In this document: piece by piece, positions 44,572 to 51,762 of the stretch
Numbering within the stretch: position 1 is the first letter of the stretch
Layout of the letters: each line of letters begins with the position of its first letter
NCBI RefSeq assembly: GCF_001543895.1
Contig: NZ_JYIJ01000019.1
Coordinates: 1,173,501 to 1,237,500, forward strand
From: Carbonactinospora thermoautotrophica
Lineage (GTDB): Bacteria; Actinomycetota; Actinomycetes; Streptomycetales; Carbonactinosporaceae
Direction: 5' to 3'
Length of the DNA: 64,000 nt
Notes under the pieces: model-generated
Database searches by the model: none
Told to the model about the DNA's origin: nothing
Seen by the model: the letters and a program-made list of their open reading frames with translations, nothing else
Position numbers and translations under genes: made by a program

Positions 44572-44600
44572 ACGCTAAGGACTAGTTTGGAATCAGTCAA
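44572..44600 (-). promoter_or_regulatory. Promoter of the Fur-family gene, leaderless start
   Basis: On the minus strand, TTGACT (44600-44595), a 17-base spacer and TAGCGT (44577-44572). The expected start, about 7 bases past the -10, falls on the ATG at 44565. AT-rich sequence around the -35 (CTTGACTGATTCCAAACTAG) is a candidate autoregulatory Fur box. Confidence 0.65.
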
Positions 44601-44683
44601 GATTTCAGGGTTGTTCAATTTCAGCTAGGAGGCGCGCCGGCCCCACGGTGACCTGACGGGACAGCGAGGAGGAGCCGAACCGC

Positions 44684-44995
44684 TCACCGCGCGCCCGTCC
44701 GGATGACCCGGGCCGCGAGCCGACCTGCCAGCAGGTACGCGAGCGCGGCCAGCCCGTAGTTGACGAGCACCCGCACCTTGGGATTCCGCGGCGTGAACAG
44801 GTCCTGGAACCACAGCACCAGGCCGTCCGCCCAGCCGGTCACCGTGGACACGATCGGGTTGCGCGGGTTGGCTTCGAAGACGACGAAGACCACGTATCCC
44901 GCCAGCACCAGCGCCGCCGACGCCGCCACCAGCGAGACCCCGCGGGCCAGCAGGCCGACCACGACGACATGCGGTTGCGTCCTCGTCTTCGCCAT
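44684..44995 (-). CDS. Small membrane protein
   Basis: A 103-residue protein from ATG 44995. Two hydrophobic helices: residues about 9-40 (VVVVGLLARGVSLVAASAAL onwards) and about 77-95 (LVNYGLAALAYLLAGRLAA), with a basic C-terminus. It is divergent from the HAD gene, with 51 bases between starts. No family recognised. Confidence 0.65.
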   Translation of the reverse strand: MAKTRTQPHVVVVGLLARGVSLVAASAALVLAGYVVFVVFEANPRNPIVSTVTGWADGLVLWFQDLFTPRNPKVRVLVNYGLAALAYLLAGRLAARVIRTGAR

Positions 44996-45046
44996 GTGCG
45001 CATTCTCGCCGCGCACACGGCGCACCGCACCCCGTATCTTGAACGG

Positions 45047-45703
45047 GTGCTCACCGTCGGTTTCGACCTCGACATGACGCTCATCGACTCCCGGCCCGGG
45101 ATTCGGGCCGTGTACGACGCGCTGTCCGCCGAGACCGGCGTGTACATCGACAGCGCCGCCTGCGTGAGCCGGCTCGGCCCGCCGCTGGAGGAGGAGCTGG
45201 CCAACTGGTTCCCGCCCGAGGACGTCCCGGCCATGAGCGAGCGGTACCGGGCGCTGTACCCCTCGATCGCGATCGAGCCCACGCTCGCGCTGCCCGGCGC
45301 CCGCGAGGCCGTCGCCGCGGTGCGTCGGCACGGCGGCAGGGTCGTCGTGGTCACCGCCAAGCACGCGCCCTACGCCCGCCTCCACCTGGACCACCTCGGC
45401 ATCGAGGTCGACGAGGTGATCGGCTGGCGGTGGGGCGCGGCCAAGGGGGAAGCGCTGCGCGAGCACGACGCGACCGTCTTCGTGGGCGATCACAAGGGTG
45501 ACGTTCTTGGGGCGCGCGCCGCGGGCGCGCTCTCCGTCGCGGTCGCCTCCGGGCCGGTGCCCGCCGAGGAGCTGCGCGCCGCCGGCGCCGACGTGGTGCT
45601 GCGCGACCTCACCGAGTTCCCGGCCTGGCTTGATGGGTACATACACGAGCGGCGCGGTTACATCCACCAGCGGCGCGGTGCCACAGCTCACGCGGATCCC
45701 TGA
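45047..45703 (+). CDS. HAD-superfamily phosphatase (phosphoglycolate phosphatase-like)
   Basis: A 218-residue hydrolase. Motif I is VGFDLDMTLIDS (Asp nucleophile and general acid), motif II is VVVTAKHAP (Thr in place of the usual Ser/Thr pair), a Lys is in GAAKGEAL and motif IV is VFVGDHKGDVLGARAAG. The cap domain is about residues 18-85. The C-terminus ends in a short tandem repeat (GYIHERRGYIHQRRG), unusual for the family. GTG 45047 was chosen because it puts motif I at the N-terminus. Confidence 0.88.
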   Translation: MLTVGFDLDMTLIDSRPGIRAVYDALSAETGVYIDSAACVSRLGPPLEEELANWFPPEDVPAMSERYRALYPSIAIEPTLALPGAREAVAAVRRHGGRVVVVTAKHAPYARLHLDHLGIEVDEVIGWRWGAAKGEALREHDATVFVGDHKGDVLGARAAGALSVAVASGPVPAEELRAAGADVVLRDLTEFPAWLDGYIHERRGYIHQRRGATAHADP

Positions 45704-45712
45704 CCGGCCCGG

Positions 45713-45955
45713 TCAGGCCGCGTCCCGGCGCCGCGGCGCCCGGCGGCGCGCCTGGGCGGCGACCAGGACGCCGGCCAGCGCCAGCGCGAGCCCGAGCGGG
45801 GCGAGCATGCTGAGCCAGTAGAACGCGGGCGGCAGCGGCCGCGTGCCCAGGAACAGCGGCAACACGGTCGCGACGACCCCCACGACGCCTATGGCGAAGA
45901 CCACACCGCCCGCGCGCACCAGCAGGTCGCCGGGTCGCCGATCCCTCGTATCCAC
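45713..45955 (-). CDS. Small two-helix membrane protein
   Basis: An 80-residue protein. Hydrophobic helices at about 11-35 (LVRAGGVVFAIGVVGVVATV) and about 43-67 (FYWLSMLAPLGLALALAGVL), with a basic tail RRRAPRRRDAA. It is convergent with the HAD gene (9-base gap). Similar DUF-type membrane proteins sit near csp genes in actinomycetes. Function unknown. Confidence 0.7.
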   Translation of the reverse strand: MDTRDRRPGDLLVRAGGVVFAIGVVGVVATVLPLFLGTRPLPPAFYWLSMLAPLGLALALAGVLVAAQARRRAPRRRDAA

Positions 45956-46109
45956 GCCACCAGGTTAAGTCGGTGGGTTATCGGGGATTCTGGGCGGGCT
46001 GTCGGCCGGATAGCCTGTGATCCGGCGAGGTGAGCCGACGCCACGGCGAGCCGACGCCAGGCTTCGGGTAGGACAACTTCAGACACGACCGACACAGACG
46101 AGGACTCCG

Positions 46110-46493
46110 GTGCCCACAGGCAAGGTGAAGTGGTACGACCGCGAGAAGGGCTTCGGCTTCATCTCGCGGGACGAAGGTGGCGACGTCTTCGTGCACGCTT
46201 CGGCTCTGCCGAAGGGTGTGGAGTCACTGAAGCCGGGGCAGCGCGTGGAGTTCGGCATCGTCGCGGGCCGGCGCGGGGAGCAGGCCCTGTCGGTGCGGAT
46301 CATGGACCCGTTGCCGTCGGTCGCCGCCGCCCAGCGCAAGAAGCCCGACGAGATGGTCGTGATCATCGAGGACCTGATCAAGCTCCTGGACGGCGTCTCG
46401 AACACGCTGCGTCGCGGCAAGTACCCGGACCGTAACGTCTCCCGCAAGGTCGCGGGCGTGCTCCGCGGGGTCGCCGACCAGCTGGAGATCTAG
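46110..46493 (+). CDS. Cold-shock protein with C-terminal extension (CspB-like)
   Basis: A 127-residue protein. The N-terminal cold-shock domain is residues 1-66 ([31 protein letters not shown]). A helical extension follows ([20 protein letters not shown] then [20 protein letters not shown]). This two-part form is the actinobacterial CspB type, as in Mtb Rv0871. GTG 46110 is set by the family N-terminus. Confidence 0.92.
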   Translation: MPTGKVKWYDREKGFGFISRDEGGDVFVHASALPKGVESLKPGQRVEFGIVAGRRGEQALSVRIMDPLPSVAAAQRKKPDEMVVIIEDLIKLLDGVSNTLRRGKYPDRNVSRKVAGVLRGVADQLEI

Positions 46494-46698
46494 CCGGCCA
46501 CCGGGAGCCGCGATCCGCAGCGCCTTTCGCGTACCTCGATATCCGGAAGGCCGGGTTGCTACGTCTCCGTCGATGACCGTGATCGGTCCTCCCGCCTGCG
46601 CGCACCGTGAGCGCCGGCGTATGGCCGGGCGCTTCGGCCTTGGCCGCCTCGCGCGGCTCTGCATCCCAGCGGTCCAGGTCAGCCACTGGCGGTCCGGC

Positions 46699-46728
46699 AT
46701 CGCCGGATGTCGACCGACATCCGGCGAT
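46699..46728. terminator. Strong stem-loop, possible terminator
   Basis: A perfect 12-bp stem (46699-46710 with 46717-46728) and 6-base loop in the 336-base gap between the csp gene and the small gene at 46830. There is no T-tract. Nothing else is recognisable in 46494-46829. Confidence 0.4.
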
Positions 46729-46829
46729 CAGGGCTGAACCCGGAATAGTCCCAGGTGCCCGTGTCGGGGCAGATTGCCGCTGATGCAGTACGAGTACTGG
46801 CTGTGCACACGGCACGACCGTCGCCGAGC

Positions 46830-47063
46830 TCAGGATCCAGAACCGCGAACTGGAACTGGGGCTAGAACTGCAGCCGGTTTTGGGCTCGGGCGATATCGGT
46901 GGATCTGGTCGATCGCGCGTTCGAAGTTCTCCGTCACCCGTTCCAGGTCCGCGCCCAGCTCGCAGAGCAGGTCGCCGGTGCTCTGGCGAATCTTGTCTTC
47001 CAGGTCGTCGAGGGCAGCGTTGACCGCCTTCTTGATCTCTTCTGGAAGATCGCGGGCCTCCAT
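46830..47063 (-). CDS. Small hypothetical helical protein
   Basis: A 77-residue protein. It reads LPEEIKKAVNAALDDLEDKI then RQSTGDLLCELGADLERVTE, amphipathic and acidic, ending in a Pro-rich tail. The heptad-like spacing suggests coiled coil. It is divergent from the type 24 toxin gene, with 51 bases between starts. The protein-like composition argues that it is real. No family recognised, and a link to the toxin locus is only positional. Confidence 0.45.
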   Translation of the reverse strand: MEARDLPEEIKKAVNAALDDLEDKIRQSTGDLLCELGADLERVTENFERAIDQIHRYRPSPKPAAVLAPVPVRGSGS

Positions 47064-47097
47064 GACCGGCCCGTACGGCGTCGCGCCTAGTGACTGT

Positions 47098-47123
47098 CAC
47101 GTTGCCTCCCCACGTTGCCTCCC
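47098..47123 (+). repeat. 13-base tandem duplication at the toxin start
   Basis: The unit CACGTTGCCTCCC occurs at 47098-47110 and again at 47111-47123. It puts the natural GTG at 47090 out of frame with the toxin gene. Confidence 0.85.
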
Positions 47124-48014
47124 GAGTTAGCGGGTTTGCTGCAACAGGCTGGTGTTAAGTGGCCTGAGGCGGATGAGGACCAGCTGTACGAGCTGGCCGG
47201 AGTATGGCGTGCCTTCGCAACCGACCTGCGTAGTATCGCGTCTGATGGTTCAGCGATAGCCAGGGCGGTGGGCGCTGAACACTACGGGCAGTCCATCGAC
47301 GCCTTCACCGCGCACTGGTATGAACTGCAACAGAACGTCGAGAGATACGCGAATGCCGTAGAGCTGACTGCTGAAGCGGTGGACGGCACAGCCAAGAGCG
47401 TGTTACACGCCAAAGCCGCCATGGCGGATGCGTTGACAGCAGTTTACTCCCGCATACTGCAGGCGCGAGGAAATGCCGTAGCGGCTGCCAGCTTCGGCCG
47501 TTTCTTATCGATCATTCTACGGTTTCTTGCTAATTTCGTCGGACGGATCCTGGCCGCACTGTGGCGATTTGTCGTCCAGGTGATATCAGGCCTTTTCAAG
47601 ATTATCGCGGCCGCGATCCGCAAGATCATCGAGTTTTTCAAAAGACTATTCAGCAGAAAGCCCAAGCCGCAGCCGCAGCCTCCGGTGTACCGGCGGGACG
47701 GCAAGCTTCCGCACGCCCGTGACCTCATCAGGAACGGCACCCTGTATTCGGGGCGGCGGCTGCCGCTCAAGGCAGGGCCGAACCAGGTCCTGTACAAACG
47801 TGATCCTGCCACGGGCAAGGTGACCAACTACGCGGTGTACGACGAGCATGGCTACATCACCAAACGTGTCGACGTGGTAGGCCGATCCCACGGCGGGGTG
47901 CCTACTCCACACGTCGTGGACTATCGTCTGAACCGGAACCCGGAAACAGGACAGGTTTATCCTGGCCCCGCCAGCAAGCTGCCGCGCCCAGCCCGTCCGG
48001 AGGAGTTGCCGTGA
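47115..48014 (+). CDS. WXG-like polymorphic toxin, type 24 domain
   Basis: A 299-residue protein. The N-terminal helical WXG100-like secretion domain (PPELAGLLQQAGVKWPEADE then DQLYELAGVWRAFATDL) is followed by a hydrophobic stretch (FGRFLSIILRFLANFVGRIL), a Lys/Pro linker (FSRKPKPQPQPP) and a C-terminal domain matching the polymorphic toxin type 24 pattern (NQVLYKRDPATGKVTNYAVY, KRVDVVGRSHGGVPTPHVVD, RPARPEELP). It is probably exported by a type VII-like route. TTG 47115 is the first start in frame but has no ribosome site. Removing one copy of the 13-base duplication would bring GTG 47090 into frame (TVTLPPELAG). Confidence 0.75.
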   Translation: MPPELAGLLQQAGVKWPEADEDQLYELAGVWRAFATDLRSIASDGSAIARAVGAEHYGQSIDAFTAHWYELQQNVERYANAVELTAEAVDGTAKSVLHAKAAMADALTAVYSRILQARGNAVAAASFGRFLSIILRFLANFVGRILAALWRFVVQVISGLFKIIAAAIRKIIEFFKRLFSRKPKPQPQPPVYRRDGKLPHARDLIRNGTLYSGRRLPLKAGPNQVLYKRDPATGKVTNYAVYDEHGYITKRVDVVGRSHGGVPTPHVVDYRLNRNPETGQVYPGPASKLPRPARPEELP

Positions 48015-48499
48015 ACGCTGAGGAATCGGCTTCCGGTGCACGGGAGCTGCCTCGTTTCTTTGTCGAGTGGCGAACGCTGTTCGGACAGGCCGGCGCCGAC
48101 TTCACCCCCATCGACTACCTCAATCAGCCGGCGGGTCCTCCTTTTGTCATCGCCGCGCAGTGGCTGTTCTGCCCTGAGTTCGTGGAATATCGCGGCTGCG
48201 TCGTGATGGCGCATCGGCTCGACGCCAAGATTCTGGACGAGTGGTTCGTCGAGTTCGACGGCGAGGTGTCCCGGATCGAAGCCGTCGCCAACCTGGTGTC
48301 CTTGTACGACGTCTTCACCGCGTGCGACGTGGCAGCCTACGAGGCGGACCTGTCCCAGTTGGCCCACACCATCGCCCGGTGTTGGCGAGGCCTCCTGAGG
48401 ATGGAGTACCCGGAGCGGGACTTCCAGGTCGAGGTGTACGACGACGAAAGGTCGCACGGGCCGGAGATCACTTTCTTCAGCGGACGTCCCCAGGGTTGA
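48011..48499 (+). CDS. Putative immunity protein for the type 24 toxin
   Basis: A 162-residue acidic protein. GTG 48011 overlaps the toxin stop by four bases (GTGA). It contains ELPRFFVEWRTLFGQAG, FVIAAQWLFCPEFVEYRGC and a Trp/Glu-rich tail (RMEYPERDFQVEVYDDERSH). No family recognised from sequence alone. Position, size, acidity and coupling make it the immunity candidate. The 83 bases downstream hold a GC hairpin only. Confidence 0.6.
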   Translation: MNAEESASGARELPRFFVEWRTLFGQAGADFTPIDYLNQPAGPPFVIAAQWLFCPEFVEYRGCVVMAHRLDAKILDEWFVEFDGEVSRIEAVANLVSLYDVFTACDVAAYEADLSQLAHTIARCWRGLLRMEYPERDFQVEVYDDERSHGPEITFFSGRPQG

Positions 48500-48582
48500 C
48501 CCCGGTGCGCGCGAAGCCCGCGGCCCGGCCGAAGGGCGCGGCCGGAACGGCTCGCCGGATCTCTCGCCCGGCTGAGCCGGGC

Positions 48583-49422
48583 TCAGCCGCGGAGCCGTTC
48601 CCGTTCCACCCGGGGGACTAGGCCTTCGGCCGCGGCGCGGTCGAGCAGGGCGGTGACGGCCGCGTACCCCTCCTCGCCCAGGTCGCGGGTGAACTCGTTC
48701 ACGTACAGGTCGATGTGCGCCCGGGCGACCTCGGGGTCCATCTCCTGGGCGTGCTGGAGCACGTACTCCCGGGACGCCTCCGGATGCGCCCACGCGTACT
48801 CCACCGAAGCGCGCGTCCACGCGGCGAGCCGCGGCAGGTCCAGCGACCGGCGGGCGACGATCGCGCCCAGCGGGATCGGCAGCCCGGTGTCCGCCTCCCA
48901 CCACTCGCCCAGGTCGGCGAGGAGCCGCAGGCCGTACGCGGGGTAGGTGAACCGCGCCTCGTGGATCACCAGCCCGGCGTCCACCGCGCCGTCCCGGACC
49001 GCCGGCATGATCTGGTGGAACGGCAGCACGACGATCTCGCCGACCCCGCCCGGCACCCGCTGGGCGGCCCAGAGCCGGAACAGCAGGTACGCGGTTGAAC
49101 GCTCGCTCGGCACGGCGACGCGGCGGCTGGCCAGGCCGTCCGGCTCGGCGGCGCCCCCCGGCGCGGCCAGCACCAGCGGGCCGCAGCCCCGGCCGAGCGC
49201 ACCGCCGCAGGGCAGCAGGGCGTACTCGTCCAGCGCCCGCGGCAGCGCCGCGTAGGAGATCTTGAGCACGTCGAATCCGCCCTGCTCCACCAGCCCGTTG
49301 GTCACGTCGATGTCCGCGTACGTGACATCCAGCGCGGGCGCGCCCGGGACCAGGCCGTTCACCCAGGCGTGGAACACGAAGGTGTCGTTCGGGCAGGGGG
49401 AGAACGCGATCCGGATCGTCAT
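48583..49422 (-). CDS. mqnD: 1,4-dihydroxy-6-naphthoate synthase MqnD
   Basis: A 279-residue enzyme of the futalosine route to menaquinone, converting cyclic de-hypoxanthine futalosine to 1,4-dihydroxy-6-naphthoate. It begins MTIRIAFSPCPNDTFVFHAW, the SPCPNDTF signature. It also has VTNGLVEQGGFDVLKISYAA and GLVIHEARFTYPAYGL with the conserved His. Translationally coupled to mqnB by a 4-base overlap. Confidence 0.95.
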   Translation of the reverse strand: MTIRIAFSPCPNDTFVFHAWVNGLVPGAPALDVTYADIDVTNGLVEQGGFDVLKISYAALPRALDEYALLPCGGALGRGCGPLVLAAPGGAAEPDGLASRRVAVPSERSTAYLLFRLWAAQRVPGGVGEIVVLPFHQIMPAVRDGAVDAGLVIHEARFTYPAYGLRLLADLGEWWEADTGLPIPLGAIVARRSLDLPRLAAWTRASVEYAWAHPEASREYVLQHAQEMDPEVARAHIDLYVNEFTRDLGEEGYAAVTALLDRAAAEGLVPRVERERLRG

Positions 49423-50120
49423 GTGCCGAACTCCTTGACCAGTACGGGTACCGCTGTGGCGAGTACGTCCAGGGCCTCGCGGATCCGCCAGGTGGCCCGG
49501 TCGCGCGGGCCTACCGGGTTGGAGATGGCGCGGACCTCCAGCACGGGCACGCCGTGGGCGCGGGCGGCCGTCGCCACCCCGAAGCCCTCCATGCCCTCGG
49601 CCGCCGCCCCCGGGTACCGTCGCGCCAGCGCGTGCGCGCCCGCCGCGGTGCCGGTCACCGTCGAGACGGTGAGCACCGGCCCGGTCACGGCCGCCACCCC
49701 GGCGGCGCGCAGGGCCGCGGCTGCGCGGCCGGTGAGCCCCGGGTCGGCCGCGTGCCGGACGGGCCCGAAGCCCAGGACGTCCAGCGGCAGGAAGCCGTCC
49801 GGGGAGTCCGCCCCCAGGTCGGCCGCGACGATCTCGCTGGCCAGCACCAGCCCACCCACGGGCGCGACCCCGGGGAAGCCGCCGCCGATCCCGGCGCTGA
49901 CCACCAGCTCGTACGGGCGGCCGGCCGCGCGGGCGCAGGCGAGCGCGGTCGCGGTCGCCGCCCCGGCCGCCGCCGGACCCACGCCGCCCGGCAGCACGGT
50001 CACCCGGCCGCAGTCGACGGCGTCCGGGTAGGCCGGCAGCCCGGCCTGGCCGGACCCGGGCAGGCCACGCGCGCACGCGTCGCGCTCGGCCGTCACGGCG
50101 GTGACCACCAGCAGCCGCAT
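49419..50120 (-). CDS. mqnB: Futalosine hydrolase MqnB
   Basis: A 233-residue nucleoside-phosphorylase-fold enzyme that removes hypoxanthine from futalosine. It begins MRLLVVTAVTAERDA, then VLPGGVGPAAAGAATA, VVSAGIGGGFPG (Asp/Glu-rich pocket nearby) and AAEGMEGFGVATAA (the MEG substrate-binding motif). ATG 50120 was preferred to the longer frame because it overlaps the DUF2771 stop (TGATG) and gives the standard N-terminus. Confidence 0.94.
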   Translation of the reverse strand: MRLLVVTAVTAERDACARGLPGSGQAGLPAYPDAVDCGRVTVLPGGVGPAAAGAATATALACARAAGRPYELVVSAGIGGGFPGVAPVGGLVLASEIVAADLGADSPDGFLPLDVLGFGPVRHAADPGLTGRAAAALRAAGVAAVTGPVLTVSTVTGTAAGAHALARRYPGAAAEGMEGFGVATAARAHGVPVLEVRAISNPVGPRDRATWRIREALDVLATAVPVLVKEFGT

Positions 50121-50614
50121 CAACCTTGAATCCAGTCCAGTTGCTTGTCCGCGGGGTCGCGCTCGAGCTGGAAGAACCACACACCCCGGGCCTTGCCGTC
50201 CACGTACGCGACCACGCGCAGCTCGGCCGTGCCGAACCGCAGCACCTCGGCCGGCACCTGGAACCGCCGGTACGTCTGCTCGCCGCTGAACCGCGCCTCC
50301 AGCACCGGGCCGCGGCGGGCGGTGTCGAACACGACCACCCGCCAGGCCGTGGCGCCCGACGCCGGGTCCAGGCCCACGCCGAGGGCGTCACCGGCGTGGA
50401 CGACGATCTTCTCCGGCGGGTGGCCCCGCGGCTGGCACTTGCGCTCGTCGACCGCGTCTTCCTCGTCGTGCGCGTAGCACGCGGCCTGGGTGTGCACGGA
50501 ATCCGAGCCGCGCACCACCGTCGCGACCGGCGTGGGCTTCTCGCACCCGGCGAGGGCGGCCACGCCCGCGGCGGCCAGGGCGATGGCGGGCAGGCGGCGG
50601 TGGTAGCTGGACAT
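50120..50614 (-). CDS. DUF2771-type lipoprotein
   Basis: A 164-residue protein. A signal peptide (RRLPAIALAAAGVAALAGC) with the lipobox LAGC gives lipid-modified Cys24. The mature domain contains HPPEKIVVHAGDALGVGLDP and WFFQLERDPADKQLDWIQG. DUF2771 lipoproteins are frequently encoded directly before futalosine hydrolase in actinomycetes, as here. Function unknown; expected on the outer face of the membrane. Confidence 0.85.
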   Translation of the reverse strand: MSSYHRRLPAIALAAAGVAALAGCEKPTPVATVVRGSDSVHTQAACYAHDEEDAVDERKCQPRGHPPEKIVVHAGDALGVGLDPASGATAWRVVVFDTARRGPVLEARFSGEQTYRRFQVPAEVLRFGTAELRVVAYVDGKARGVWFFQLERDPADKQLDWIQG

Positions 50615-50751
50615 GTGACTGGTTTCTTCCCGGTGTCTTGGGATGTCTTGGCAGGCACTGCCGAGGCTACTCACGCGATCGGCCCAACCGCAGCCCCCGG
50701 GGGCGGACCGAGGTGCCGACCATGGGGGCTGATGAGGGACAATCAGCGGTT

Positions 50752-51594
50752 GTGAGTGCCGCAACACGGAGCCGTACGCCGGACGCGACCTGCGCCGCTG
50801 CCGTCGACCTCGCGCTGGCCGCCGCCGAGGACGTCGCCGGCATCGGCAAGGTCGGCCGGCATCTCGGTGTGGAGGCCGAAGGGGACCGGCTCGTCACGCA
50901 CTACTTCGAGTGCTTGGAGCCGGCCTACCGGGGCTGGCGCTGGGCGGTGACCCTGGCCCGCGCCCCGCGGGCCAAGCTGGTCACGGTCTGCGAGACCTGC
51001 CTGCTCCCCGGCCCGGACGCCCTGCTCGCGCCCGCGTGGGTGCCGTGGAGCGAACGCCTGCGCCCCGGCGACCTCGGCGTCGGCGACTTGCTGCCCACCA
51101 GCGCCGACGACGAGCGGCTCGCCCCCGGGTACACCGGGGCCGACGAGGACCTCACCGAGCCCGCGGAGAAGGCCGAGGGCGAGCTGCCGCTCATCCGGTA
51201 CGAGCTGGGTCTCGGCCGGGCCCGGGTGCTCTCGCACGAGGGCCGCACCCGGGCAGCCGAGCGCTGGTACCGCGGCGAACACGGCCCCGAGGCCCCGATC
51301 GCGCAGGCCGCCCCGGCCCGCTGCGCCACCTGCGGTTTCCTGGCCCCGCTCGCCGGTGCGCTCGGCCGGGCGTTCGGGGTGTGCGCCAACGAGTACTCGC
51401 CCAGCGACGGGTCCGTGGTCTCGCTCGACCACGGCTGCGGCGTCCACTCGGAGGCCGCTGTCGTGCCGAGTACCCCAGAGCCGCTGCCGCCGATCGTGGA
51501 CGAGTTCCAGTACGAGGTGGTGCAGCTTCACCCCGAGCACACCTCCGGCTCGGTCAGCGACGCCGAACCCGCCGAGGACCTGGGCCACTCCTGA
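50752..51594 (+). CDS. DUF3027 family protein
   Basis: A 280-residue actinobacterial protein, divergent from the DUF2771-mqn set. GTG 50752 gives the family opening VSAATRSRTPDATCAAAVDL. It has VTVCETCLLPGPDALLAPAW and CATCGFLAPLAGALGRAFGV, two Cys pairs that may bind zinc, then FGVCANEYSPSDGSVVSLDH. An earlier in-frame ATG at 50722 is possible. Its role is not known. Confidence 0.88.
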   Translation: MSAATRSRTPDATCAAAVDLALAAAEDVAGIGKVGRHLGVEAEGDRLVTHYFECLEPAYRGWRWAVTLARAPRAKLVTVCETCLLPGPDALLAPAWVPWSERLRPGDLGVGDLLPTSADDERLAPGYTGADEDLTEPAEKAEGELPLIRYELGLGRARVLSHEGRTRAAERWYRGEHGPEAPIAQAAPARCATCGFLAPLAGALGRAFGVCANEYSPSDGSVVSLDHGCGVHSEAAVVPSTPEPLPPIVDEFQYEVVQLHPEHTSGSVSDAEPAEDLGHS

Positions 51595-51657
51595 CGGTCG
51601 GCGGTCGACCCGGGCGACCGGTAAGCGCACAGCCAGCTGGTCTCTCAGGGGCCGTTC

Positions 51658-51669
51658 GACAACGTTGTC
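51658..51669. promoter_or_regulatory. Perfect 12-base palindrome, possible operator
   Basis: GACAACGTTGTC in the 168-base gap before the sacsin-like gene. It resembles LacI-family operators, but no such regulator is in the window. Confidence 0.3.
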
Positions 51670-51762
51670 ATCCGGTCTTGTGGGGAACCAGGGAAATACG
51701 GACCCGGTTGAGGTCCGGGCGGCAGGGGATACCTCGACAGGGCCGGTGGGCGGAGGCGACGC

